Positions 43,992 through 53,179 of a stretch of 64,000 nucleotides of DNA are shown one piece after another. How positions within the stretch are numbered: the stretch's first letter is position 1; the number at the start of each line of letters is the position of its first letter. Both the position numbers and the translations under genes were made by a program. The notes under the pieces are model-generated. The model searched no databases and was not told where the DNA came from. It saw only the letters and a list, made by a program, of their open reading frames with translations. This DNA comes from Limimaricola sp. (GTDB taxonomy: Bacteria; Pseudomonadota; Alphaproteobacteria; Rhodobacterales; Rhodobacteraceae). Where the stretch lies: the NCBI RefSeq assembly GCF_016125575.1, contig NZ_WGLM01000004.1:250501-314500 (forward strand), read 5' to 3'.

Positions 43992-46634
43992 ATGAGCGGG
44001 AACGCGGGCACAGTGACGCCGATGATGGCGCATTATCTGGAGTTGAAGGACAGCTGTCACGATGCGCTGCTGTTCTACCGGATGGGCGATTTCTACGAGA
44101 TGTTCTTTGACGACGCGGTCGCGGCCAGCGCGGCGCTGGATATCGCGCTGACCAAGCGCGGCCAGCATCTTGGGCAGGATATCCCCATGTGCGGCGTCCC
44201 GGTTCACGCCGCCGAAAGCTATTTGCAGACACTGATCAAAGCCGGGTTCCGCGTGGCCGTCTGCGAGCAGATGGAAGACCCCGCAGAGGCACGCAAGCGC
44301 GGCGCGAAGGCGGTGGTCAGGCGCGACATCGTCCGGCTGGTCACGCCGGGCACCTTGACCGAGGAAGGGCTGCTGGAGGCCCGGCGGCACAATTTTCTGG
44401 CGGCCTATGCAACGGTGCGCGAGGACAGCGCGCTGGCCTGGGTCGACATCTCGACCGGCGCGATGGGGGTAACGCCCTGTCCACTTGTCCGCCTTGGGCC
44501 AGAGCTGGCCCGGCTGGCCCCACGCGAAGTTCTGGTGGCAGAGCCGGACGAGGCGCAATTGCGGCCGATCGTGGATGACACGGGCGCGGCCCTCACGGCG
44601 CGGCCCGTGCATGCGTTCGACAGCACCGGGGGCGAGCGGCGAGTTCTGGAGGCGTATGGCGTAGCGACACTGGACGGGTTCGGGCGTTTCGACCGGGCCG
44701 AGGTGGGGGCGCTGGCTGCGCTTGTCGATTACCTGGAGTTGACGCAGCGCGGCAAGCTGCCCGCGTTGCAGCCGCCGGTCCGTGAACTGGCCGCCAGTGT
44801 CATGCAGATCGACGCCGCGACGCGCAAGTCGCTGGAACTGACGCAGGGAACGGGCGGCGGGCGTGCCGGGTCGCTGCTGGCAACGATCGACCGCACGGTA
44901 ACGGCAGCAGGCGCGCGCCTGCTGGAACGGCATGTCGCCGCGCCACTGACCAGCCCCGCCGCCATCCTGGATCGGCAGGCGGCAACCGCCTTTCTGGTGG
45001 AGGATGGGACGCTGGGCATGCGGCTGCGCGACGCGCTGCGCGGCGTGCATGACATCGACCGGGCGATCGCGCGCCTTTCGCTTGACCGGGGCGGCCCACG
45101 AGACCTGGCCGCGCTGCGCGACACGCTGGCCGCGATCATTCCAGTCCGCGAGGCGCTGGGCGCCGCCGATGTGCCCGCCCTGCTGGCAGCGGCGGCAAGA
45201 GACCTGTCCGGTCTGGACGATCTTGGCGAGACGCTGGACCGGATGCTGGTGGCAGATCCGCCGCTGATGGCGCGCGATGGCGGCTCCGTTGCCGGCGGCG
45301 TTAATACCGACCTCGACGAGGCGCGAAAACTGCGCGACGACGGACGTTCCGTCATCGCGGCGATGCAGGCGGAATACGCCGAGATGACTGGCATCGCGTC
45401 ATTGAAGATCAAGCATAACAACGTGTTGGGCTATCACATCGAGACGACGGCGGTGCATGCCGAAAAGATGCTGTCGGCCCCGCTGAACGAGATGTTCAAG
45501 CATCGGCAGACCACCGCGAACCAGGTGCGGTTCACCACGCCCGCGCTGAACGAAACCGAAAGCCGTATCCTGAATGCAGGTGGACGCGCGATTGCCATCG
45601 AGACGGAGATCTTCGCCGATCTGCGGCGCACCGTGCTGGAGCGCACGACGGAACTGTTCACGCTGGCCCGCGCCATTGCTGCCATCGACGTGGCGCAAGG
45701 ACTGGCCGACCTTGCACGGGCCGACGGCTGGGGCCGGCCCATGATCGATGACAGCCGCGCCTTTGCCGTCACTGGCGGACGCCATCCGGTTGTCGCCGAG
45801 GCGCTGCGCCGGTCTGGCGGCAGTTTCGTCGCCAATGATTGCAGCCTGAGTGACGCGCCGATCTGGCTGCTGACCGGCCCGAACATGGCGGGCAAATCCA
45901 CGTTTCTGCGGCAGAACGCGCTGATCGCGATTTTGGCCCAGATCGGCAGCTTCGTCCCGGCAGAAAGCGCCCATGTAGGCGTGGTCAGTCAGGTGTTCAG
46001 CCGCGTCGGCGCCTCTGACGACCTGAGCCGGGGGCGTTCGACCTTCATGGTAGAGATGGTCGAGACGGCGGCGATCCTGAACCAGGCCGACGACCGGGCG
46101 CTGGTGATCCTGGACGAGATCGGGCGCGGCACCTCGACCTATGACGGGCTGTCGATTGCATGGGCCACGCTGGAATACCTGCATGACGTGAACCGCTGTC
46201 GCGCGATATTTGCCACGCATTATCATGAACTGACCGCGCTTTCGGCCCGGCTGGACGGGGTAGAGAACGCCACGATGGCAGTGCGCGAATGGCAGGGCGA
46301 CGTGGTGTTCCTGCACGCCGTCAAACAGGGAACGGCCGACCGCAGTTACGGTGTCCATGTGGCCCGCCTGGCCGGGTTGCCTGCCCCGGTAGTGGCGCGG
46401 GCGCGAACCGTTCTGGACATGCTAGAACGGGGCGAGCGCGAGGGGGGCAGCGCCAAGCAGAAGCTGATTGACGATTTGCCGCTGTTCTCGCGCGCGGCGG
46501 CAACGGCCGTGCCCGAGGCGGCAACCGCGCCATCCGAGGTGGAGGCGCGGCTGCGTCAGGTGTTGCCTGATACGCTAAGTCCGCGCGAGGCACTGGACCT
46601 TGTTTACGAGCTGAGAGCGCTGGTGAAGGACTAG
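43992..46634 (+). CDS. mutS: DNA mismatch repair protein MutS
   Basis: This 880-residue ATPase recognises mismatches. The N-terminal mismatch-binding domain has ALLFYRMGDFYEMFF (Phe-x-Glu motif, GDFYEMFF) near residue 30. The ATPase domain has GPNMAGKSTFLRQNA near 632, STFMVEMVETAAILNQ and LVILDEIGRGTSTYDGLSIAWA. ATG 43992 follows GGGGAGAGGG; the in-frame stretch from 43908 is untypical. Its TAG shares a CTAG with the stop of grpE on the other strand. Confidence 0.97.
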   Translation: MSGNAGTVTPMMAHYLELKDSCHDALLFYRMGDFYEMFFDDAVAASAALDIALTKRGQHLGQDIPMCGVPVHAAESYLQTLIKAGFRVAVCEQMEDPAEARKRGAKAVVRRDIVRLVTPGTLTEEGLLEARRHNFLAAYATVREDSALAWVDISTGAMGVTPCPLVRLGPELARLAPREVLVAEPDEAQLRPIVDDTGAALTARPVHAFDSTGGERRVLEAYGVATLDGFGRFDRAEVGALAALVDYLELTQRGKLPALQPPVRELAASVMQIDAATRKSLELTQGTGGGRAGSLLATIDRTVTAAGARLLERHVAAPLTSPAAILDRQAATAFLVEDGTLGMRLRDALRGVHDIDRAIARLSLDRGGPRDLAALRDTLAAIIPVREALGAADVPALLAAAARDLSGLDDLGETLDRMLVADPPLMARDGGSVAGGVNTDLDEARKLRDDGRSVIAAMQAEYAEMTGIASLKIKHNNVLGYHIETTAVHAEKMLSAPLNEMFKHRQTTANQVRFTTPALNETESRILNAGGRAIAIETEIFADLRRTVLERTTELFTLARAIAAIDVAQGLADLARADGWGRPMIDDSRAFAVTGGRHPVVAEALRRSGGSFVANDCSLSDAPIWLLTGPNMAGKSTFLRQNALIAILAQIGSFVPAESAHVGVVSQVFSRVGASDDLSRGRSTFMVEMVETAAILNQADDRALVILDEIGRGTSTYDGLSIAWATLEYLHDVNRCRAIFATHYHELTALSARLDGVENATMAVREWQGDVVFLHAVKQGTADRSYGVHVARLAGLPAPVVARARTVLDMLERGEREGGSAKQKLIDDLPLFSRAAATAVPEAATAPSEVEARLRQVLPDTLSPREALDLVYELRALVKD

Positions 46635-47188
46635 CTTGCAGGTGTCGAGGACACGCCGACCTGTGCGGGCCGCAGCAGGCGATCGTGCAGCAGGAAGCCT
46701 TCGGTCATCACCTGGATGATATCGCCGGCGCGGGTGCCGGGCACCGGCGCTTCGAACATGGCCTGGTGCGCTTGCGGGTCGAACCGGTCACCGACCTGCG
46801 GCGCGATCTGTTCGATTCCGTGCTTGCGGAACACGTTCAGAAGCTCTCGCATGGTCAGTTCCACGCCTTCCAGCAGCGGGCCGGCTACCGCCTTCTGATC
46901 TTCGGTCACGCTTTGCAGCGCGCGAGAGAGGGCGTCGTAAACCGGCAGCAGATCGCGCGCGAGCTTGGATCCGCCGTAGTTCTCGGCCTCGCGCCGATCA
47001 CGCTCGGCGCGTTTGCGGGTGTTCTCTGCGTCGGCCAGTGCACGCATGAACCTGTCACGAAAATCATCGCGCTCGGCGCGCAGGGCGGCGACCTCTGCCT
47101 CATTTGCCGCGGCAAGTTCTTCGTCGTTCGGCGGCGCCTCGGCGGCCATTTCGTCAAGGGTCTGCGGTTCGTTGTTGTTTTGCGCCAT
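46631..47188 (-). CDS. grpE: Nucleotide exchange factor GrpE
   Basis: This 185-residue co-chaperone releases ADP from DnaK. The long N-terminal coiled-coil runs to about residue 80 (AEVAALRAERDDFRDRFMRALADAENTRKRAERD), then LLPVYDALSRAL and the beta-domain signature GVELTMRELLNVFRKHGIEQIAP with the PVPGTRAGDIIQVMTEGFLLHDRLLRPAQV end. It lies 12 nt after hrcA. dnaK and dnaJ are not in this window. Confidence 0.96.
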   Translation of the reverse strand: MAQNNNEPQTLDEMAAEAPPNDEELAAANEAEVAALRAERDDFRDRFMRALADAENTRKRAERDRREAENYGGSKLARDLLPVYDALSRALQSVTEDQKAVAGPLLEGVELTMRELLNVFRKHGIEQIAPQVGDRFDPQAHQAMFEAPVPGTRAGDIIQVMTEGFLLHDRLLRPAQVGVSSTPAS

Positions 47189-47200
47189 TCGTGTCTTCCT

Positions 47201-48268
47201 TCAGCTCCTGTCGGAGATCAGTTTGCCGACCAGTTGCGCGGTATAGTCGACGATCGGAACAATGCGGCCATAATTCAGCCGTGTCGGTCCGATGACGCCC
47301 ACCGCGCCAATGATCTTGCGGTCGGCGTTCATATAAGGAGAAACGACGAGACTGGAACCCGAAAGCGAAAAAAGCTTGTTCTCGGAGCCGATAAAAATGC
47401 GCACACCCTCGCCCGCTTCAGCCAGTTCCAGGAACTGGGCGATGTCACGCTTGCGCTCGAGGTCGTCGAAAAGGGTGCGAATGCGGTCAAGATCGGCAGC
47501 CCCGTCCTGATCGGTCAGAAGATTGCCGCGGCCGCGTACGATCAGCCGTTCGGTCGGCTGGCCTTTGTCGGCCCAGATGGCAATACCGCTTTCGACCATC
47601 TCGCGCGCGAGGCCGTCAATTTCCTGCCGGCGCGCTTGCACTTCGCGCGCCATAACGGATGCCAGATCGGACAGGCTGCGTCCTTCGGCCAGCGAGTTGA
47701 CGAAATTGGCGGCCTCGCGCATGGACGAAGGCGTTTGCCCCGGCGGCGGCGTGAAAACCCGGTTTTCGACGTGGCCATCGGCGAAAACGAGAACCACCAG
47801 CGCCCGGTCAGGCGCGAGCGAGACGAACTCGATATGCTTGACGGGCGCCTCGTGTTTGGGTGTCAGCACAAGCGACGCACCATGCGTGACGCCGGATAGC
47901 GCCGAGCCGACCTTGTCGAGCAGGCTTGCCACATCGCCAGCGGGTTCGCCCATGGTGCGGTCGATCTTGTCGCGGTCTTCACCCGAAAGATCACTGACTT
48001 CGAGCAGGCCATCGACGAAAAGCCGCAGGCCGGTCTGTGTGGGAATGCGCCCGGCACTGACATGCGGACTACCGAGCAGGCCCATGTATTCCAGATCTTG
48101 CATGACATTGCGGATCGTCGCGGCGCTAAGCTGTTCGGACATCGACCGCGTCAAGGTGCGCGAACCGACCGGCGCACCGGTTTCGAGGTAGCCTTCAACG
48201 ACGCGGCGAAACACCTCGCGCGACCGCGCGTTCATTTCTTCCATCAGTGTCGACGACGGTTTTGGCAT
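47201..48268 (-). CDS. hrcA: Heat-inducible transcription repressor HrcA
   Basis: This 355-residue repressor binds CIRCE elements (at groESL in many bacteria). The winged-helix part includes SREVFRRVVEGYLETGAPVGSRTL and SAATIRNVMQDLEYMGLLGSPHVSAGRIPTQTGLRLFVD. I prefer ATG 48268, because the ATG at 48280 directly abuts GAGGA, leaving no spacing; 48280 remains possible. I saw no CIRCE near it; a sigma-70-type promoter is at 48297-48325. It forms a unit with grpE. Confidence 0.95.
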   Translation of the reverse strand: MPKPSSTLMEEMNARSREVFRRVVEGYLETGAPVGSRTLTRSMSEQLSAATIRNVMQDLEYMGLLGSPHVSAGRIPTQTGLRLFVDGLLEVSDLSGEDRDKIDRTMGEPAGDVASLLDKVGSALSGVTHGASLVLTPKHEAPVKHIEFVSLAPDRALVVLVFADGHVENRVFTPPPGQTPSSMREAANFVNSLAEGRSLSDLASVMAREVQARRQEIDGLAREMVESGIAIWADKGQPTERLIVRGRGNLLTDQDGAADLDRIRTLFDDLERKRDIAQFLELAEAGEGVRIFIGSENKLFSLSGSSLVVSPYMNADRKIIGAVGVIGPTRLNYGRIVPIVDYTAQLVGKLISDRS

Positions 48269-48296
48269 TGCCTTGACCATTCCTCATGGGCCCCCG

Positions 48297-48325
48297 ACTT
48301 AAGACCCGGACGCCGGCCGCGTCAA
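48297..48325 (-). promoter_or_regulatory. Promoter of hrcA-grpE
   Basis: On the minus strand TTGACG (48325-48320) and TTAAGT (48302-48297) are separated by 17 nt, giving a very short leader. Confidence 0.55.
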
Positions 48326-48387
48326 TCAGGGTTGGATTATGGCCGGGGGCGGCGTATGTGGCCCGCATCAGCCACAGGAGTGAAGAC

Positions 48388-49095
48388 ATGCGGCCTTCGG
48401 GACGGAATTTGGATCAGATGCGCGAGATTTCAATCGAGACGGGCGTGTCGCGTCATGCCGAGGGATCTTGCCTGATTCGCTGCGGCCACACCCATGTGCT
48501 GTGCACCGCGACGGTGGACGAACGAGTGCCGCCGTTCCTGAAGAACTCGGGCCAGGGCTGGGTGACGGCGGAATACGGGATGCTGCCTCGCGCAACAAAT
48601 ACCCGGATGCGTCGTGAGGCAAAAGAAGGCCAATCCGGCCGAACGCAGGAGATTCAGCGTCTGATCGGGAGATCGCTGCGCGCGGGCGTGGACCGTGTGG
48701 CGCTGGGCGAACGGCAGATCGTTGTCGACTGTGACGTGATCCAGGCCGATGGCGGCACGCGTTGCGCATCGATCACGGGTGGTTGGGTGGCGCTGAAACT
48801 GGCAGTCTTGAAGTTGCAGAAGGCCGGCCTGATCACCAGTGATCCGCTGACCGCACCGGTGGGCGCGGTCAGTTGCGGGCTTTACGCTGGCCAACCAGTA
48901 CTGGATCTGGATTATCCGGAAGATTCCGAGGCGGATGTCGACGGCAATTTCGTGATGGCAGGGGCACGACTGGTCGAGGTGCAGATGTCGGCAGAAGGGG
49001 CCACCTTCAGCCGGGACGAGATGGACACGCTTCTGAGCCTCGCCGAAAAGGGCGTTGCCGAACTGCGCGCGGCCCAACTGGCGGCGATCGGATGA
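48388..49095 (+). CDS. rph: Ribonuclease PH
   Basis: This 235-residue phosphorolytic exoribonuclease trims tRNA 3' ends. [30 protein letters not shown] is the family N-terminus, with [14 protein letters not shown] and [32 protein letters not shown] following. ATG 48388 has CAGGAG upstream. It overlaps rdgB by 4 nt and is divergent from hrcA, the usual alphaproteobacterial order hrcA-rph-rdgB-hemW. Confidence 0.96.
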   Translation: MRPSGRNLDQMREISIETGVSRHAEGSCLIRCGHTHVLCTATVDERVPPFLKNSGQGWVTAEYGMLPRATNTRMRREAKEGQSGRTQEIQRLIGRSLRAGVDRVALGERQIVVDCDVIQADGGTRCASITGGWVALKLAVLKLQKAGLITSDPLTAPVGAVSCGLYAGQPVLDLDYPEDSEADVDGNFVMAGARLVEVQMSAEGATFSRDEMDTLLSLAEKGVAELRAAQLAAIG

Positions 49096-49703
49096 CGCGG
49101 CGGTTTTCCGGTGGCGATCTTGTCGTCGCGACGCATAACCATGGCAAGCTGGAAGAGATCGCGGCGCTGCTGGCGCCATTCGACGTGCGCGTATCCTCGA
49201 ACGCCGATCATGGACTGCCGGAGCCGGACGAGACCGAGACGACATTTGTTGGTAATGCGCGGATCAAGGCCCATGCGGCGGCGCGTGCGACCGGCCTGCC
49301 CGCGCTGGCCGACGACAGCGGTATCGCAGTAGCGGCCCTGAACGACGCGCCGGGCGTTTATACGGCCGATTGGGCCGAAGGGCCGAATGGGCGCGATTTC
49401 GAGATGGCGATGCGCCGGGTCTGGGAAGAACTAGAGACTAAAAAGGCAAAAGAGCCGCGTCTGGCGCGGTTTTGTTGCGCTTTGGTGCTGGCCTGGCCCG
49501 ACGGGCATGACGAGGTCTTTGAAGGGATCGCACCGGGGCGGATCGTCTGGCCGATGCGAGGGACGCAAGGGCATGGATACGATCCGATTTTCCAGCCTGA
49601 TGGCTTTGATGTGACATTCGGCGAGATGGACAGGTGGGATAAGAACCGGATCAGCCATCGTGCCCGGGCGTTTTCCAAGCTGGTCGAGGGCTGCTTTGGG
49701 TGA
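49092..49703 (+). CDS. rdgB: XTP/dITP diphosphatase (Ham1/RdgB)
   Basis: This 203-residue house-cleaning pyrophosphatase hydrolyses deaminated purine nucleotides. It shows [17 protein letters not shown] (the NTP-binding THNxGK), [40 protein letters not shown] and [12 protein letters not shown]. The ATG overlaps the rph stop (ATGA), and its 3' end overlaps the hemW start. Confidence 0.96.
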   Translation: MTRRFSGGDLVVATHNHGKLEEIAALLAPFDVRVSSNADHGLPEPDETETTFVGNARIKAHAAARATGLPALADDSGIAVAALNDAPGVYTADWAEGPNGRDFEMAMRRVWEELETKKAKEPRLARFCCALVLAWPDGHDEVFEGIAPGRIVWPMRGTQGHGYDPIFQPDGFDVTFGEMDRWDKNRISHRARAFSKLVEGCFG

Positions 49704-50853
49704 GAACCTGCCCGAGGGGGGCTTTGGCCTCTACCTGCATTGGCCATTCTGTCAGGCAAAGTGCCCCTATTGCGATTTCAACTCCCATGTGGCCGCCAAC
49801 ATTGATCAAGCGCGGTGGCTAAGGGCCTATGAGGCGGAAATTGACCGGATTGCCGCTGAAACCGGGCCCCGATTGCTGCGATCGATCTTTTTCGGGGGCG
49901 GCACGCCAAGCCTGATGGCCCCTGAAACGGTGGCGGCGATCCTGGACAGGGTTCGGCTGAGATGGCCGATGGCCAATGACATCGAGATCACGCTGGAGGC
50001 CAATCCGACATCGGTCGAGGCGGGCAAATTTCGTGCATTTCAGGCGGCCGGCGTGAATCGGTTGTCGATGGGCGTGCAGGCGTTGAACGACATGGACCTG
50101 AGAGCGCTGGGCCGTATGCATAGCGCCGAAGAGGCCGTTCAAGCATTTGATATTGCAAGGGAAATATTTGATCGTGTGAGTTTCGACCTGATCTATGCGC
50201 GTCAGGGCCAAAGCGCTGCAGATTGGCGACGGGAGTTGCAGCAGGCGTTAGAAATGGCGGTGGATCACCTTTCGCTTTACCAGCTTACGATCGAGCCTGA
50301 GACGGTGTTCGGGCGGCGCCACGCCGCGGGCAAGCTGCCGAACCTGCCAGACGAAGATGCGGCGATTGATATGTGGGAAGTTACGCAGGAAATCTGCGAT
50401 GCTGCGGGCCTGAGAAGCTACGAGGTTTCGAACCACGCGCGGCAGGGGGCCGAAAGCCAGCATAACCTGATTTATTGGCGCTGCGGCGACTATGCCGGGA
50501 TCGGGCCCGGGGCGCACGGGCGGCTGACAAGCAGCGCGGGACGTGCAGCGACCGAGGCATTGCGCGCGCCCGGCGCGTGGTTGGAGGCGGTCGAAACCCA
50601 GGGCAGCGGCGAAGTGCCCCGCGAGACGCTGTCACGCGACGACCAACTGTCTGAATTCCTGTTGATGGGGCTGCGGCTGCGAGAGGGCGTTTCGCTGGAC
50701 CGCCTCACGCGGTTGGGTGGCGCGCGACTGAACAGGCCAATTTCCGAATTGGAAGCGGAAGGTTGGCTATCGCAGACGGAGGGCCGGCTGGCAGTGACAG
50801 TTACGGGGCGGCCGGTGCTGGAGGCGATCCTGAGGCGCCTTCTGACGGATTAG
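49696..50853 (+). CDS. hemW: Heme chaperone HemW (radical SAM)
   Basis: This radical SAM protein is related to the coproporphyrinogen III dehydrogenase HemN. The cluster motif CQAKCPYCDF (C-x3-C-x2-C) lies near residue 20, with FFGGGTPSLM and SMGVQALND following. HemW proteins bind and deliver heme rather than make it. The start is ambiguous: TTG 49696 has GAGGG at good distance and overlaps rdgB by 8 nt, giving 385 residues; GTG 49660 would overlap by 44 nt. The stop shares 4 nt with the parB stop on the other strand. Confidence 0.92.
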   Translation: MGENLPEGGFGLYLHWPFCQAKCPYCDFNSHVAANIDQARWLRAYEAEIDRIAAETGPRLLRSIFFGGGTPSLMAPETVAAILDRVRLRWPMANDIEITLEANPTSVEAGKFRAFQAAGVNRLSMGVQALNDMDLRALGRMHSAEEAVQAFDIAREIFDRVSFDLIYARQGQSAADWRRELQQALEMAVDHLSLYQLTIEPETVFGRRHAAGKLPNLPDEDAAIDMWEVTQEICDAAGLRSYEVSNHARQGAESQHNLIYWRCGDYAGIGPGAHGRLTSSAGRAATEALRAPGAWLEAVETQGSGEVPRETLSRDDQLSEFLLMGLRLREGVSLDRLTRLGGARLNRPISELEAEGWLSQTEGRLAVTVTGRPVLEAILRRLLTD

Positions 50854-51746
50854 CCGCCGGCAAGCAACCGCAGCAAGTCATCCAACTGGCTGAGATTACT
50901 GTAAGAAATCATCAGTTTTCCGGATTCCTGCCCGCTGGGATGATCGATGCGCACCGGCATCTTCAATTGCGCCGAGAGCTCTTGTTCGATCGCTACCGTA
51001 TCAGCATCGCGCGTCGGGCCCGGGCGGCTGCGTGCCTTGACTGACCCATCGGACGGTGTCTTGCGCGTCAGCGCCTCGGCGGCGCGAACCGAAAGGCCGC
51101 CGGCGATGATCTTGCGGGCCAGCGTCTCGGCATCTTCGCGCCCCACGAGCGTTCGCGCATGGCCGGCATCAAGTTTGCCAGCGGTAACATAGGCCTGAAC
51201 GCTTGGCGGGAGGGTCAGAAGACGGAGAAGGTTCGCGATGTGGCTGCGGCTTTTACCAAGAGCCTGCGACAGTGCGTCTTGCGTGTGGCCGAAGCGGTCC
51301 ATCAGCTGTCTGTATCCGGCAGCCTCATCAATGGCGTTCAGATCAGCCCGCTGGACGTTCTCGATGATCGCAATTTCCAGCATTTCGGAATCTGTCAGGT
51401 CCCGAACGAGAACCGGAACGCTGTGCAGCTTGGCATTCTGCGCCGCGCGCCACCGCCGTTCCCCAGCGACAAGCTGATATGTGCCGGGCTGATCAGGATT
51501 GGGGCGGACGATCAGCGGCTGGATGATGCCTTTTTCGCGAATGCTTGCCGACAGATCTTCGAGCGCGGTCGGATCAAAACTGCGCCTAGGCTGATCCGGA
51601 TTGGGCTGAATGCGGTCTATGGGCACCTGGATGTCGGGGCGTACGGTGCGCGCACCTTCTCCATCCCTTTGCGTAGGGTTGACGTCTGCCATCAAGGCGG
51701 ACAGGCCGCGCCCAAGGCCACGATTACGAACGGGTTTTTCAGCCAT
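50850..51746 (-). CDS. parB: Chromosome partitioning protein ParB
   Basis: This 298-residue parS-binding CTPase clamp begins MAEKPVRNRGLGRGLSALMAD, the ParA-contact segment. The nucleotide motif GERRWRAA and IIENVQRADL are present, followed by the helix-turn-helix (QDALSQALGKSRSHIANLLRLL) and a C-terminal dimer domain. The ATG at 51746 overlaps the parA stop by 8 nt. Two perfect parS sites lie 1.4 and 3.3 kb upstream. Confidence 0.97.
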   Translation of the reverse strand: MAEKPVRNRGLGRGLSALMADVNPTQRDGEGARTVRPDIQVPIDRIQPNPDQPRRSFDPTALEDLSASIREKGIIQPLIVRPNPDQPGTYQLVAGERRWRAAQNAKLHSVPVLVRDLTDSEMLEIAIIENVQRADLNAIDEAAGYRQLMDRFGHTQDALSQALGKSRSHIANLLRLLTLPPSVQAYVTAGKLDAGHARTLVGREDAETLARKIIAGGLSVRAAEALTRKTPSDGSVKARSRPGPTRDADTVAIEQELSAQLKMPVRIDHPSGQESGKLMISYSNLSQLDDLLRLLAGG

Positions 51747-52566
51747 GGGCAACACCTTCCTTCCGGTTGGTCGATTCGCGCGCGATCAGTTCGGCGGCCA
51801 GATCACGGTAGGCAGCGCTGCCTTTTGATGCGCTGTCATAGTCCAGAACAGAAACAGAGAAGGATGGCGCCTCGCTAAGCCGAACGTTTCGCGGGATCAC
51901 CGTCTTGAACACGAGGTCGCCCAGATTGGTTCGCGCATCATCCTCAACCTGCTGGGACAGGTTGTTGCGCCCGTCATACATCGTTAGCGCGATCCCCTCG
52001 ATCCGCAGATCGGGGTTTGCGTTCTGGCGCACCTCGCGCAGCGTCAGCATCAACTGGGAAAGCCCTTCAAGCGCATAGAACTCGCTTTGAAGCGGGACCA
52101 GAACGGAGTGCGCCGCGACCATGGCGTTGACTGTGAGGATGTTGAGGGATGGCGGGCAGTCGATCAGGATATAGTCGAAATCGAAAACTTCCATCGCGGG
52201 TTGGCGCAGAGCGTCATGCAACAGGTAGCTGCGTTTTTCGTTGGCGATCAGTTCGATATCGGCGGAACTGAGATCGGTCGTGGCCGGCACGATCTTCAGG
52301 TTTGTCACGGAGGTATCGCGAATCACCTCGTCCAGCGCAGAATCTCCGAGGATCAGGTCATAGGTGGTCAGGGCGCGGTCGTTCCGGCCGATGCCAAGCC
52401 CGGTCGAGGCATTGCCCTGTGGGTCAATATCCACCAGCAGCACGCGGCGGCCGCTCTCCGCCAAGGCGGCGCCAAGATTGATCGCCGTGGTTGTCTTGCC
52501 GACACCGCCTTTCTGGTTGGCGATGGCGATGATCCTTGGGGACTTGGTGCGAAGAAGGTCAGCCAC
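51739..52566 (-). CDS. parA: Chromosome partitioning ATPase ParA
   Basis: This 275-residue Walker-type ATPase moves ParB-parS complexes. It has the deviant Walker A KGGVGKTTTAINL near residue 18, VLLVDIDPQGNAS and DYILIDCPPSLNILTVNA. The start is GTG 52566, overlapping the rsmG end by 8 nt, so rsmG-parA-parB are translationally coupled. Confidence 0.97.
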   Translation of the reverse strand: MADLLRTKSPRIIAIANQKGGVGKTTTAINLGAALAESGRRVLLVDIDPQGNASTGLGIGRNDRALTTYDLILGDSALDEVIRDTSVTNLKIVPATTDLSSADIELIANEKRSYLLHDALRQPAMEVFDFDYILIDCPPSLNILTVNAMVAAHSVLVPLQSEFYALEGLSQLMLTLREVRQNANPDLRIEGIALTMYDGRNNLSQQVEDDARTNLGDLVFKTVIPRNVRLSEAPSFSVSVLDYDSASKGSAAYRDLAAELIARESTNRKEGVAHG

Positions 52567-53179
52567 GGGTCAACCCTGTCAGGCGCAGAATGCGGGAATC
52601 TGCTTCTGTCATACTCGGGTATTCTTCCAACCGGAACCGCCAGTTTGCCTCGGCCGCCGCAATTTCCTGGGCGGCTGCCCGACCCTTGGGGAAAAGCGCC
52701 ACACCGCGGGGGGAAAGGTGCCGTTCCGCATGCACAAGAAGTTGGGTCAGCGGGCTGAGGGCGCGGGCGGTCAACAGATCTGCGTTCATAGGCGCCACCG
52801 CCTCGATCCGTTCGGCAAACACGGTTGCGTCAAGTGCAAGCTCACGTATTGCGGTACGCAGGAAGACCGATTTTCTCTGGTCACTTTCGACCAGCGTGAC
52901 ATGGACATCTTGCGCATGCTCTTTCGCAAGGATGGCCAGAACGATGCCTGGCAGCCCCGCACCGCTTCCAATATCAGCCCAGCGCGCGCCCTCATTCGGA
53001 CGTAGGGCGAAAAGCTGTGCGGAATCCACGATATGCCGCTGCCACAGGTCCTGCAGGGTGGCGGGCGAAACCAAGTTGATCTGGCGCGTCCATTTGCGGA
53101 TTAGCGCCTCATAGGCATACAGCCGGTCAAGTGTTTCACGTGAAACATCAATGCCACCGACTTGGGACGGCAGGGTCAT
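52559..53179 (-). CDS. rsmG: 16S rRNA 7-methylguanosine methyltransferase RsmG (GidB)
   Basis: This 206-residue enzyme methylates G527 of 16S r[20 protein letters not shown] is motif I, and [12 protein letters not shown] and [12 protein letters not shown] follow. A perfect parS site lies in codons that encode VSRETL near residues 12-17. It overlaps mnmG and parA at its ends. Confidence 0.95.
   Translation of the reverse strand: MTLPSQVGGIDVSRETLDRLYAYEALIRKWTRQINLVSPATLQDLWQRHIVDSAQLFALRPNEGARWADIGSGAGLPGIVLAILAKEHAQDVHVTLVESDQRKSVFLRTAIRELALDATVFAERIEAVAPMNADLLTARALSPLTQLLVHAERHLSPRGVALFPKGRAAAQEIAAAEANWRFRLEEYPSMTEADSRILRLTGLTRG
53132..53147. other. parS site inside rsmG
   Basis: Perfect TGTTTCACGTGAAACA palindrome, the ParB-binding site. 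It encodes part of VSRETL near the rsmG start. Confidence 0.95.

Noticed and set aside
41598-45050. An 1150-codon reading that extends maeB upstream
   Set aside because: The extension is antisense to mutS; ATG 43865 has a good Shine-Dalgarno and gives the normal MaeB length.
48269-48387. A CIRCE operator near hrcA
   Set aside because: No GAGTGCTAA-type inverted repeat was found in the hrcA-rph region.
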